DNA of 25,603 nucleotides from the NCBI GenBank assembly GCA_041694515.1, contig JASMSZ010000112.1, positions 1 to 25,603 of the forward strand. Direction: 5' to 3'. A program made the translations under genes and the position numbers. Origin of the DNA: Halanaerobium sp041694515. GTDB taxonomy: Bacteria; Bacillota; Halanaerobiia; Halanaerobiales; Halanaerobiaceae. This document shows positions 7,149 through 15,550 of the stretch, piece after piece. How positions within the stretch are numbered: position 1 is the stretch's first letter; every line of letters begins with the position of its first letter. The notes beneath the pieces are model-generated. The model searched no databases and was not told the DNA's origin. It saw nothing but the letters and a program-made list of their open reading frames with translations.

Positions 7149-9539
7149 TTATCTTACCGGACAGGCTCCTGTTTCACAGGAAGCATCATCGATTTCTCGC
7201 TCTAAGTACTCAGTTTCATACTTAGATACTAAGGATGGATTAAATCTTTCCATTTCTTCAACCCGCTGATTGTACTCTTCTTCTGTAATTTCTTCGTAGG
7301 GCATTAAATCATAAAAGTTATCGCTGTAGGAAATAAAGGAAATCCCGACTACACTATTCCAGTTCTCCCATAACCATTCTTCCACATCTTCCCATTCATC
7401 ATCACGGACATGAACTGTAATTGATGCATTGTGATCAACATAATTTTCCATAAACATCTTATATGTTTCCAGCTGTTCGATTGCATCTACATCTCCCTTA
7501 ACCTCTCCTTCTGGAGCTTTAACAGGGAATTCTACAACCAGGGTTTCCGGATCTTCTGGATCCTGACCAACTTCTGAATGAATCGGATAACCGAGTTCTT
7601 CACAGACTCGGGCCAATGGATCAGAAGCCGAAATTCTTACCCGGCGCACATAATAGGGACTGTGAGAATAATGCAGTCCACTGGAAACTGTAGGCATCTG
7701 AGTCTGAGTACCCTCAGGCTTAACAGTAGTAATCAGCTTGGGCTCATTATCTCCGACTTCTTTAGCAATTTCTCTGGCAGCTTGATGAGCAACCTGACGC
7801 AGTTCTTCCAACAACTCCGCTTCCTGAACTGCATTTAAATCAGCAGCATTTTTCATATCCTGCCAGCCAGTTAAGGAGGTACCAATTAACCTATCTCTTT
7901 TATTAATTTGATCCCATTCTGGTAATTCAAATTCAATTAAGGCCATTCTATAGCCAGATCTGGCTGAAAGCTTCTGAGCTTCAAACATTGCGTCTTTATT
8001 CAGATTACCTTCCTCATCAACAAAAGCCATTACATTTATGGAAGTTAAGTTGCAGACTCCTCTGGAATCTAAAAGAATCTCTGCACAGGGATTAACTCCT
8101 TTAAAGTTCTCACGGCGTCGGCTTCCTTCTACAGCATTGATAAATCCAGGTTCACCACTAAAACGCATCTGCTTAACATGCCAGTTCAGCTGTTCTTTAG
8201 AAGGTTTATCTTCGTAAAAAATACTATTATTGCTCATCTGGCGGTGAGATATTTCTTTATTAATTACCCATTCATCATCTTCTTTAACATATAAATTATT
8301 CTTTGCCTGAGCAATTTCTTTATCATCTTCACTGAAAAGACAGATTTGAGATGAGCGTCTAACTCCACCGGAGACAACATTTTCTGCAATTATATTTGCT
8401 AGATCCATTGCATCTATTGGCTTTAACTTAACTCTACTAATCTCATCTAAGTCACGATCCGGTTTCTCTTTTAATAATTTATCAATTTTAGTGAACATTC
8501 TTTTTAAACTCTGATGACCGGAAGCTGTTCCTCCAAAAGTTTTAAGCTTTTCCCCTTTTGGACGGACAGAATCATAATTAAAGATGATTCTTTTTAGAGG
8601 ACGATAAGCATGATTTACTAAAAATTTAAAATAATATTCCAGAGACTGAATCCAGCCTTCTTTGGAATCACCGACATTAACTGTTACTACATCATCTTCA
8701 TCAAAATCAAAGTCAGTATATTCTCTTCTTTCATCCTTGTCTACCGGCTCATAATATTTATGAATAACTTCTACATCTGTTCTAATTTTTGGCAGCTGTT
8801 CTACATCACGCGGCAGGACGCGGAAACCGACACCACTACCTATCATGAGTAAATAAAACACGTCCTGATAGGCTTTAAAACTATCAATAACGGTAAAAGA
8901 ACAGTTATAATTAGACATTCCATACTTTTTGCTGGATTCTGTACTTGCTGTCCAGAGTGTCCGCCCTGCTAAAAAGTTTCTTAAATTATATACATTATCA
9001 TATAATTTTTCTGCTTCTTTTTTGGTTGTTTGAGCCAGAGAACAGTTATATTCTACAGCTCTTTTCACTGTTTCCCACCAGTATTCCCGGCGCTGCTCTT
9101 CTTCTAACCAGCGTGAATATGTTCTGTAATAAATAAATTCTCCCAGCTCAGTGGGAAAAGGGTTGGGCTGGTGCTTATATTTACTTAAAAATTCATTAGT
9201 TAAAAGTGGATTTTCTTTTTCTTTTTTCCTCTGCAGCCTGGACTGCTGTCTTTTGTTTCTGTATAAAATATATGCCTTTGCTGTTGACACATAAGCAGCC
9301 TTCATCAATTTTTCTTCCACTAAATCTTGAATTTCTTCGACCCTGGGAACCTGGTCCTGATTGTAAAATTCTGTTATCAAATCTGATTCTACATCTAAAG
9401 CTACCTGTTCTGCATCATCCTCAGCTGCATCTTCTCCTGATTCTATCATTGCTCTATAGATAGCCTTGGTAATCTTATCCCGACTGTAAGCTACTTCGCT
9501 CTCATCCCGTTTAATCACCGTCATGTCGGATTTGCTCAA
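7149..9539 (-). CDS. nrdJ: Adenosylcobalamin-dependent (class II) ribonucleoside-triphosphate reductase
   Basis: A 796-aa monomeric class II ribonucleotide reductase that makes deoxyribonucleotides using a B12 radical, without oxygen. Residues 5-95 form an ATP-cone (VIKRDESEVAYSRDKI), the allosteric activity domain. The active site is complete: NCSFT (C213), NPCAEI (C485, E487) and GVCNLTS (C496). The C485-to-C496 distance of 11 equals C408/C419 of the Lactobacillus leichmannii enzyme. The tail CETGACPVR carries the C788/C793 pair that re-reduces the active site. The frame is open to an ATG at 9569, but AAGGAGG sits 8 nt before a TTG at 9539, so I start there. A 30-bp palindrome overlaps its promoter. 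I see no cobalamin riboswitch in the leader. It stands alone, followed by its own terminator. Confidence 0.93.
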   Translation of the reverse strand: MSKSDMTVIKRDESEVAYSRDKITKAIYRAMIESGEDAAEDDAEQVALDVESDLITEFYNQDQVPRVEEIQDLVEEKLMKAAYVSTAKAYILYRNKRQQSRLQRKKEKENPLLTNEFLSKYKHQPNPFPTELGEFIYYRTYSRWLEEEQRREYWWETVKRAVEYNCSLAQTTKKEAEKLYDNVYNLRNFLAGRTLWTASTESSKKYGMSNYNCSFTVIDSFKAYQDVFYLLMIGSGVGFRVLPRDVEQLPKIRTDVEVIHKYYEPVDKDERREYTDFDFDEDDVVTVNVGDSKEGWIQSLEYYFKFLVNHAYRPLKRIIFNYDSVRPKGEKLKTFGGTASGHQSLKRMFTKIDKLLKEKPDRDLDEISRVKLKPIDAMDLANIIAENVVSGGVRRSSQICLFSEDDKEIAQAKNNLYVKEDDEWVINKEISHRQMSNNSIFYEDKPSKEQLNWHVKQMRFSGEPGFINAVEGSRRRENFKGVNPCAEILLDSRGVCNLTSINVMAFVDEEGNLNKDAMFEAQKLSARSGYRMALIEFELPEWDQINKRDRLIGTSLTGWQDMKNAADLNAVQEAELLEELRQVAHQAAREIAKEVGDNEPKLITTVKPEGTQTQMPTVSSGLHYSHSPYYVRRVRISASDPLARVCEELGYPIHSEVGQDPEDPETLVVEFPVKAPEGEVKGDVDAIEQLETYKMFMENYVDHNASITVHVRDDEWEDVEEWLWENWNSVVGISFISYSDNFYDLMPYEEITEEEYNQRVEEMERFNPSLVSKYETEYLEREIDDASCETGACPVR

Positions 9540-9583
9540 AATAAAAACCTCCTTAAAATTTTGTTGCATTTATATTAAGTGTA

Positions 9584-9613
9584 CTATAATAAATGTCTAG
9601 ATATTTATTATAG
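9584..9613 (-). promoter_or_regulatory. nrdJ extended -10 promoter inside a 30-bp palindrome
   Basis: CTATAATAAAT (9584-9594) and ATTTATTATAG (9603-9613) are perfect inverted arms. The centre holds TCTAGA, giving a 30-bp palindrome with a single mismatched pair. The minus-strand -10 TATAAT (9607-9612), preceded by TGC, is part of it, about 70 nt before the TTG start; the -35 is weak. A dimeric repressor bound here would block the promoter. It does not match the NrdR box pattern I know (ACAC-TATAT-GTGT), although NrdR is the usual regulator of such genes. Confidence 0.55.
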
Positions 9614-9704
9614 CATAAAAATACTAATTAATTAAGTATGATATACCACAAATAAATTGATTCTATAAACAATAACTATATTTAAAGCTTTAATTGGAAG
9701 GCTC

Positions 9705-9737
9705 AAGCTAAATCTAAATTTTTTAGCTTTTATTTTT
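9705..9737 (+). terminator. Orphan terminator-like hairpin upstream of the GGDEF-EAL gene
   Basis: AAGCTAAA (9705-9712) pairs with TTTAGCTT (9722-9729) and is followed by TTATTTTT on the plus strand. No plus-strand gene precedes it in the window. It could end a small transcript starting in 9614-9700 or insulate the divergent promoters. Beyond this hairpin and the two promoters, the 9540-9890 gap shows nothing else I can name. Confidence 0.4.
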
Positions 9738-9773
9738 CAAATTCATCTTTTTTTATAAATGTAATTAGCTTAA

Positions 9774-9803
9774 TTGGTATTTTATTCAAAAATATAATAT
9801 AAT
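9774..9803 (+). promoter_or_regulatory. Promoter of the GGDEF-EAL gene
   Basis: Plus-strand TTGGTA (9774-9779), an 18-nt spacer and TATAAT (9798-9803); an overlapping TATAAT starts at 9793. It leaves a leader of about 80 nt before the ATG at 9891. No c-di-GMP riboswitch sequence is recognisable in that leader. Confidence 0.5.
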
Positions 9804-9890
9804 TTAAATAATGATTGTTACAGTGAATAGTTAAATTTATGGAAGTCATATTTTATATCTCTATCAATAAGTATAGAAAAGAGTTGTGTT

Positions 9891-12281
9891 ATGGATAATC
9901 AAAAAGTCAAATGGTATAAAAGCTTAATAGTTAAGGTTAACTGGAGTATAATTTTGATCCTAATTATTTTCATTTCACTCTTGAGTTGGTCAATTAATAG
10001 ACTTACCTCTGAAGAAATAAGTGATCAGGTTAAAGAAGTTAATTTAGAGAATGCTAAATCTTTAAAAACTAATGTAAATTACTTTTTAGACAATACTGAG
10101 GATATAATAAATTTGACTGGGGCCTTTATTGAACATCATCTGAATAATGAAGCTGAAATTTTAGCACTATTAAAACAGGTTAAAGAAGAATACTCAATTT
10201 TTAAATATATATATTATGCAGATAATAGTGGCAAAATGACTATTCATCCGGATGTTTCTTTAAGCCCGGACTATAAACCACAGGAAAGAAACTGGTACCA
10301 GAAAGCGGTTGAAAACAAAAAACTTATCTGGACAGATTCCTATTTAGATGCAAATAACAGATATTTAATGATCACTGTTGCTTTACCAATTAAAAACAAA
10401 AAAGGCAATGTTTTAGGGGTTCTGGCTGGAGATATCCTGCTCAATCAATTAAGCAGGACAATTGCTAACAAAAAAATAGGAAAAACCGGTTATACCTTTA
10501 TAACAAATCAAAAAGGGGAAGTTATAGCTCATCCTAATTTTAAGCTTGTTGAAAATAAATATAATATTAACAATTTAATTAATTATAATCAGGTATATAA
10601 TGATCAGATTGGTTCTATAAAGTATCGATATAATAATAAACAAAAATTAGCTTCCTTTGTTTTTTTAGAACGTTTAAATAGTGTAATTTTTTCTCAAATT
10701 GATACTGAAGAAGCTTTTTCTGTTAGAAATAAATTGAAATTGCTTATTTTTAAAATTAGTTTGATTATTTTATTTATTTTAATTTTGACAGTATACTTTA
10801 TCAATAAAAGATATTTGCTTAAACCAATTCATCAATTAGTTAATAATGTAAGAAAAGTGGCTGATGGTAATTTTGAGGTGCAGATCAAAAATAATAGAGA
10901 TGATGAGATAGGTAAACTGACTCAGAATTTTAATTATATGACTGAAGAAATATCTGCCGCTTATCAGCAGTTAGAAGCATATAATCAGGAAGTTACAGCT
11001 TTAAATACAAATTTAGAATACCAGGCAGCTCATGATCCTCTGACTGGTATTCCAAACAGAGTAAATTTTATGAAAAAATTAGATTTAGCCCTGGCTAAGA
11101 AAATAAAAGGCTCCATTATTTTACTTGATTTTGATAATTTTAAAGAAGTTAACAACACTTTTGGGCATATATATGGTGATAAAATTTTAAAAAAGTTCAG
11201 CCAATTATTGCTTACTTCTTTTTCTGATAATGTTTTTGCTGCCAGATATGGTGGTGATGAATTTTTACTCTTATTAAAAGGTATTAATACAAATTATGAA
11301 ATTAAAGAATATATTTACAAGTTAAAAAGTCTGGTGACTGAGCCATTTTTAATTGAAGAAAGTGAATTCTATCTTGACTTCAGTTTAGGAATAAGCCTTT
11401 TTCCTGAAGATTCTACTAATAGTTATGAGTTAATTGCTATGGCAGATACTGCAATGTATCAAGCTAAAGAAATTAATAAGCAAGACTTTCTATTTTACCA
11501 AGAAGAAATGTTTAATAAAATTAAAAATAAACAGGATATCAGAAAATTACTCCGACTTGCCCTAGAAAATGATGGTTTTGAATTAAAATATCAGCCCCAG
11601 ATTAATACTAAAAATGAAAAAATAGAATCTTTAGAAGCATTAATTAGATTAAAAAATTTTAATATCTCACCTGTAGAATTTATTCCTATAGCAGAAGAAA
11701 GTGGTTTAATTATTGAAATATCAAGATGGGTTACAGAAAGAGCTATTAAAGATTTAGCTTTTTTAAATAATAATAAAAATAAATCTTTAAAAATTTCTAT
11801 CAACTTTTCTGTGCAGCAGTTAAATGATTTAGATTATATTAATTTTATTGAAGAAAAAATTAATACTCATCATGTTAAAGCTGAAAATTTAGAGATTGAA
11901 ATTACAGAAAGTCTTTTAATTCAGCAGGAAAAGAAGGCTGTAAATTATTTAAATCAACTAACTGATCTGGGAATAGAGCTTTCCCTGGATGATTTTGGGA
12001 CAGGATATTCTTCTTTAAATTATCTAACCTATATTTCTTTTACAAAGGTGAAGCTGGATAAGGTTTTAATTGAAGAATTTTTAGAATATGATAGTTTAAA
12101 AACAATCAATAGTTTAATTAACTTATTCCACAGTATGAATTTGCCAGTTGTGGCCGAAGGTGTAGAAACAGCAGAACAATTAGCTAAGTTAAAAAGGGCT
12201 AACTGTGATTATATTCAGGGCTATATATTCAGTAAACCTCTCATCTTCTCAAAAATAATTGATTTATTAGATAAAGATTAA
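9891..12281 (+). CDS. Membrane Cache-HAMP-GGDEF-EAL c-di-GMP enzyme
   Basis: A 796-aa signalling protein and the only plus-strand protein gene here. TM1 is about residues 17-36. An extracytoplasmic double Cache sensor follows (40-280; QERNWYQKA and GKTGYTFITNQKGEVIAHP are typical). TM2 is 285-304, HAMP 305-360, then a GGDEF cyclase domain with intact GGDEF (454-458) and an EAL phosphodiesterase domain with intact EAL (582-584), INFS, EIEITES, DDFGTGYSS (700-708), KLDK and AEGVE. Both catalytic sets look complete, so it may make and/or degrade c-di-GMP in response to an external ligand. No RxxD inhibitory site is seen before GGDEF. The ribosome site (AAAGAG) is weak. Its codons are more AT-rich than those of the neighbours. 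Confidence 0.93.
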   Translation: MDNQKVKWYKSLIVKVNWSIILILIIFISLLSWSINRLTSEEISDQVKEVNLENAKSLKTNVNYFLDNTEDIINLTGAFIEHHLNNEAEILALLKQVKEEYSIFKYIYYADNSGKMTIHPDVSLSPDYKPQERNWYQKAVENKKLIWTDSYLDANNRYLMITVALPIKNKKGNVLGVLAGDILLNQLSRTIANKKIGKTGYTFITNQKGEVIAHPNFKLVENKYNINNLINYNQVYNDQIGSIKYRYNNKQKLASFVFLERLNSVIFSQIDTEEAFSVRNKLKLLIFKISLIILFILILTVYFINKRYLLKPIHQLVNNVRKVADGNFEVQIKNNRDDEIGKLTQNFNYMTEEISAAYQQLEAYNQEVTALNTNLEYQAAHDPLTGIPNRVNFMKKLDLALAKKIKGSIILLDFDNFKEVNNTFGHIYGDKILKKFSQLLLTSFSDNVFAARYGGDEFLLLLKGINTNYEIKEYIYKLKSLVTEPFLIEESEFYLDFSLGISLFPEDSTNSYELIAMADTAMYQAKEINKQDFLFYQEEMFNKIKNKQDIRKLLRLALENDGFELKYQPQINTKNEKIESLEALIRLKNFNISPVEFIPIAEESGLIIEISRWVTERAIKDLAFLNNNKNKSLKISINFSVQQLNDLDYINFIEEKINTHHVKAENLEIEITESLLIQQEKKAVNYLNQLTDLGIELSLDDFGTGYSSLNYLTYISFTKVKLDKVLIEEFLEYDSLKTINSLINLFHSMNLPVVAEGVETAEQLAKLKRANCDYIQGYIFSKPLIFSKIIDLLDKD

Positions 12282-12318
12282 CTAAAAATTAACCAGTAAA
12301 TATATTTATATTAATTAT

Positions 12319-12375
12319 TCCCCTTTCACAGACAGATCAATTAATTATGATTTAATCTGTTTAAAAGAAAGGGGA
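12319..12375. terminator. Shared hairpin between convergent genes
   Basis: TCCCCTTTC (12319-12327) and GAAAGGGGA (12367-12375) are perfect 9-bp inverted arms, with an inner ACAGA/TCTGT pairing. It lies between the GGDEF-EAL stop and the KDG kinase stop. U-tracts are poor on both sides (ATATTTCTTT on plus), so termination efficiency is uncertain. Confidence 0.6.
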
Positions 12376-12400
12376 TATTTCTTTCAATAATAATTTTTCA

Positions 12401-13360
12401 CTAACGATGAATCTCTTCTTTTTTACCCTGATAAACCTCAACCTGCTCCCAGGTGGGAAGCCCTTCGATATCACCTTTAACAGTTATGCATAAGGCACCA
12501 ACTAAATTGGCAAGTTCAACCGCTTCTCTAATCGGCAGTTCCCGTAAAAGACCGGTGATTAATCCCGCAGCAAAAGCATCCCCGGCCCCAATTAAATCCA
12601 CAATATTATCCACACAGTAAGGTTCAACATGTTCAATCTGATCACCCTGATAATAAAGTGCTCCTTCCGCTCCAATTTTAAGTACAATCAGAGAACCCGG
12701 CTCCATCATCTGATAAAAACCTTTAATGATTTCTTCTGGCTCAGAAAGTCCAAGCAAAATTTCTCCTTCTTCAACTCCAGGCAGTAAAACATTAACCTGG
12801 GGAATGATTTTTAACATTACCTCTCTCATTTCTGCTATAGAATCCCAGAGTTTTAATCTTAAGTTAGGATCAAAAGAAATTTTCAACTCATTTTCTCGAG
12901 CCAACCGCAGTGCTTCAAAAAATGCCCCCTGAGCACTCTGACTTAAAGCAGGTGTAATTCCTGTTAAATGCAGATGTTTAGCATTTTTAATATATTCTTT
13001 ATCTATATCCTCCTGAGCCAGATGACTGGCAGCAGAATTGTCACGATAGTAAAAAACTTTCGGTTCTTTGGTTGTATACATTTCTTTAATTAATAATCCA
13101 GTTCTATGCTCTTTATCTCTTTTTACCTGAGAGACATCTACTCCTTCTCCACGGACAAAAAATTCTACATAATCTCCAAGTGGATCCTTTCCCAGTTTAC
13201 TGATCCAGCCTGAATTAAAACCAAGCCGCTTAACCCCGATTGCCACATTAGATTCTGCTCCAGCTATATATTTAGAAAAATTATTCAAATACTTTAAGGA
13301 ACCTACTTCATTTGGTGCCATTGCCGCCATTGTCTCCCCAATAGTAACCAGATCAATCAT
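12401..13360 (-). CDS. kdgK: 2-dehydro-3-deoxygluconokinase (PfkB family)
   Basis: A 319-aa ribokinase-family sugar kinase that phosphorylates 2-keto-3-deoxygluconate (KDG) to KDPG. It shares with characterised KdgK the N-terminal pattern VTIGETMAAM...N, AGAESNVAIGVKRLGF, and RDNSAASHL, which contacts the sugar acid. DLIGAGDAFAAG (D261) is the PfkB signature 2 with catalytic Asp and anion hole. AGGAGG lies upstream of the ATG. It is one of two KDG kinase-like genes here; a strong terminator (13409-13437) stands between them, and I see no obvious promoter in the 48 nt that follow, so expression may depend on read-through. It resembles the Bacillus KdgK layout more than its neighbour does. Confidence 0.87.
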   Translation of the reverse strand: MIDLVTIGETMAAMAPNEVGSLKYLNNFSKYIAGAESNVAIGVKRLGFNSGWISKLGKDPLGDYVEFFVRGEGVDVSQVKRDKEHRTGLLIKEMYTTKEPKVFYYRDNSAASHLAQEDIDKEYIKNAKHLHLTGITPALSQSAQGAFFEALRLARENELKISFDPNLRLKLWDSIAEMREVMLKIIPQVNVLLPGVEEGEILLGLSEPEEIIKGFYQMMEPGSLIVLKIGAEGALYYQGDQIEHVEPYCVDNIVDLIGAGDAFAAGLITGLLRELPIREAVELANLVGALCITVKGDIEGLPTWEQVEVYQGKKEEIHR

Positions 13361-13408
13361 TTAAAATTCCTCCTAAAAAAATAAAAATTTGCTTTAATGC
13401 TAAAATTG

Positions 13409-13437
13409 AAAAAAGGCCACAGCTCAAAGCTGCAGCC
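13409..13437 (-). terminator. Terminator between the two KDG kinase genes
   Basis: Minus strand GGCTGCAGC-TTTGA-GCTGTGGCC forms a 9-bp stem (two G-U pairs) followed by TTTTTT. It sits 28 nt after the stop of the upstream kinase and should cut or attenuate transcription into the downstream one. Confidence 0.85.
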
Positions 13438-13464
13438 CTTTATTGAAATAGAATTATTAACTGC

Positions 13465-14487
13465 TTATCTCTTAACTCTTCCGGAAGCGTTTCCTCCAGC
13501 TAGAGTTTCTACTTCTTTTACACTTACATGGTTAAAGTCACCAGGGATTGACTGTTTTAAGCAGGATGCAGCAGCACCAAACTCAGCAGCTTCCTGTAGA
13601 CCTTTTCCGGTTACTAGAGAATAAATTAGGCCTCCAGCAAAGGAGTCTCCTCCACCAACCCGGTCGACAATATCAATTTCGTATTTAGCTGACTGAACAA
13701 AGTTTTCTCCATCAAAGAGAATAACTAACCAGCCATTACGAGAAGCACTGTGGCTGATTCTTAAGTGACTTCCTACTAATTCCAGGTCAAAGCGGTCGAT
13801 TAATTGTTTGGCAACATCTTTGTAACCTTCAACATTTAAGTCACCACCGGTAATGTCGGAACCACTCTTAATATCAAATACCATTTCGGCATCTTCTTCA
13901 TTAGCAATTACAACATCAGTATATTCCATTAAACCTTCCATTACCTGACCGGCTCTTTCTTTACTCCAGAGCTTAGCGCGGTAGTTTAAGTCACAGCTTA
14001 CTTTTACACCATGCTTTTTAGCAGCTTTAACAGCTTCTAAAGTAACATCTGACATCTGCTCACTTAAGGCTGGAGTAATTCCAGTATAGTGGAACCAGTC
14101 TACATCAGCAAAAATTTCTTCCCAGTCAAAATCTGCACTTTCAGCTTCAGCAATTGCAGAATGAGCTCTATCGTAAACTACATTGGATGGTCTCTGACTT
14201 GCACCATTCTCACAGTAATAGATTCCTAAACGATCTCCACCGCGTGCAATATAATCTGTATCAACACCAAAACGGCGAACTTCATTTAAAGCAGCCTGTC
14301 CCAGTGGATTATCAGGCAGCTTAGTCACAAAACGAGCATCCAGACCATAATTGGCTAAGGATACAGCAGTATTTGCTTCTCCACCACCATAAATAACATT
14401 AAACGTATCAGCCTGAATAAAACGCTCATGATCCGGTGGGGTTAAACGAAGCATAATCTCTCCAAATGTAACAACTTTCTTAGACAT
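13465..14487 (-). CDS. PfkB family sugar kinase, second KDG kinase-like paralogue
   Basis: A 340-aa PfkB kinase with VTFGEIMLRLTPP, YGGGEANTAVSLANYGL and IDIVDRVGGGDSFAGG (catalytic D281). The usual GAGD is GGGD here; Asp and the flanking glycines are kept. An insertion around residues 207-222 (SGSDITGGDLN) separates it from the other paralogue. It probably phosphorylates KDG or a close 2-keto-3-deoxy sugar acid (for example the galactonate isomer), since KDPG aldolase is next upstream in the same orientation. AGGAGG precedes the ATG. A ~206-bp inverted-repeat element fills the gap to the aldolase, and a strong terminator follows the stop. Confidence 0.8.
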   Translation of the reverse strand: MSKKVVTFGEIMLRLTPPDHERFIQADTFNVIYGGGEANTAVSLANYGLDARFVTKLPDNPLGQAALNEVRRFGVDTDYIARGGDRLGIYYCENGASQRPSNVVYDRAHSAIAEAESADFDWEEIFADVDWFHYTGITPALSEQMSDVTLEAVKAAKKHGVKVSCDLNYRAKLWSKERAGQVMEGLMEYTDVVIANEEDAEMVFDIKSGSDITGGDLNVEGYKDVAKQLIDRFDLELVGSHLRISHSASRNGWLVILFDGENFVQSAKYEIDIVDRVGGGDSFAGGLIYSLVTGKGLQEAAEFGAAASCLKQSIPGDFNHVSVKEVETLAGGNASGRVKR

Positions 14488-14551
14488 AATATAAAAAACC
14501 TCCTGTTAAATTTTGATTTAAATGTACTTCTGTTAATAAAATGGACCTCTC

Positions 14552-14606
14552 AGCTGACTAACCTGCTCACAGATATGAGAGCATCCACCCAACCTTCTTA
14601 ACTAAA
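14552..14606. other. Structured stretch between the kinase leader and the inverted-repeat element
   Basis: Between the kinase ribosome site and the element lies TGCTC (14572-14576) paired with GAGCA (14578-14583 region) and a CTCAGCTGACTAAC that resembles the GCTAACTCAGCT of the element's arm. It may be a degraded piece of the same repeat family or a leader structure of the kinase mRNA. No known riboswitch is recognised. Confidence 0.25.
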
Positions 14607-14812
14607 AGAAATGGTCTTAAATCTCATTGAATTTAATAACTTTATCTAGAATAACTTAATGAATATCTCCGCTAACTCAGCTCGAAAGACACGCTGTCTT
14701 GAGCTGACCGCAGCACAGGATGTGCTGATCGGGAAGGTAAGCTGAGTTAGCTGAGAAATGAATTTTAGTTATTCTCTAAAGTTGTTTCTGAAATGAGATT
14801 TAAGCCATTTCT
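14607..14812. repeat. ~206-bp long inverted-repeat element (MITE-like candidate)
   Basis: The arms 14607-14682 and 14740-14812 are imperfect inverted copies of each other over about 70 bp. The best blocks are AGAAATGG(T)CTTAAATCTCATT at the outer ends, AACTTTA and AGAATAACT in the middle, and a perfect GCTAACTCAGCT at the inner ends (14671-14682 / 14740-14751). The 57-bp centre folds into two further hairpins, 14679-14705 and 14711-14727 (CAGCACA-GGA-TGTGCTG on the plus strand). No ORF is inside. The right end includes the last codons and stop of the aldolase. The form fits a non-autonomous miniature inverted-repeat element, or an intercistronic RNA structure. I do not recognise the family. 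Confidence 0.6.
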
Positions 14813-15450
14813 GCTCTGGCTTCTTTAATCAACCTGATAAATTCTTTAGCAGTTTCTGTAACCTGCTCATAGTCACCAGTTTTGGCACCTTTGCTTAAAG
14901 AACTACCAACTCCAACTGCAAAACTACCAGCTTTAATCCAATCCTTAACATTATCTAAGCTAACTCCACCAGTAGGCATTAAGGGTGCCTGTGGTAAAGG
15001 ACCTTTAATAGCCTTAATAATCTTAGGACCAAATAAGGTAGCAGGGAAAATCTTAACAATATCTGCACCGTATTTCATTGCTTTCACAACCTCGGTTACA
15101 CTCATTGCTCCAGGCATAACAGCCTTCTGATAGCGATTACACATAGCAATTGTTTCTTCATCCAGAGAAGGAGAAACAATATACTCAGCACCGGCTAAAA
15201 TGCAGGCACGCGCAGTTTCTGCATCTAATACAGAACCAGCACCAATTAAAATTTCATCTCTGCTGTATTCATCAGTAATCTGCTTGATTACATCAACAGC
15301 ACCAGGTACTGTCATAGTAATCTCAATAGCCTCAATACCACCTTTTTTTACAGCCTCAGTAATCTTTAAAGCCTTTTCTGCATTTTCGGCTCTAACAACA
15401 GCGACAATCCCAGTTTCCTCAACTCTTTTTAAATCTTCAATTTTGCTCAT
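14800..15450 (-). CDS. eda: KDPG/KHG aldolase
   Basis: A 216-aa class I aldolase that splits 2-keto-3-deoxy-6-phosphogluconate into pyruvate and glyceraldehyde-3-phosphate (Entner-Doudoroff and sugar-acid pathways). The Schiff-base lysine is K133 in DIVKIFPA and the general acid/base Glu is E43 in AIEITMT. GAGSVLDAETA, PGAMSVTEV and MPTGGVSLDN (phosphate site) are also present. Length is normal for Eda. AAAGGAGG precedes the ATG. It heads the unit aldolase-kinase(-kinase). A near-palindromic AAAACA-N-TGTTTT operator lies about 100 bp upstream. The last codons (GAAATGGCTTAA) coincide with the outer arm of the inverted-repeat element, so the extreme C-terminus may have been set by that element. 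Confidence 0.93.
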   Translation of the reverse strand: MSKIEDLKRVEETGIVAVVRAENAEKALKITEAVKKGGIEAIEITMTVPGAVDVIKQITDEYSRDEILIGAGSVLDAETARACILAGAEYIVSPSLDEETIAMCNRYQKAVMPGAMSVTEVVKAMKYGADIVKIFPATLFGPKIIKAIKGPLPQAPLMPTGGVSLDNVKDWIKAGSFAVGVGSSLSKGAKTGDYEQVTETAKEFIRLIKEARAEMA

Positions 15451-15550
15451 TAAATAAGCCTCCTTTGATTTTTTAAAACTTTTTAGTCAAAACAGCTAAA
15501 ATAAACTATTCTAATTTCTTAACTACTATTTTTATGTATTTGTTTCTAAT

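Noticed and set aside
9540..9583. Cobalamin riboswitch ahead of nrdJ
   Set aside because: The leader is only about 60 nt and lacks the B12 box and any large fold.
11591..11803. Minus-strand 70-codon frame within the GGDEF-EAL gene
   Set aside because: Shadow of the EAL domain coding sequence, with no start signals.
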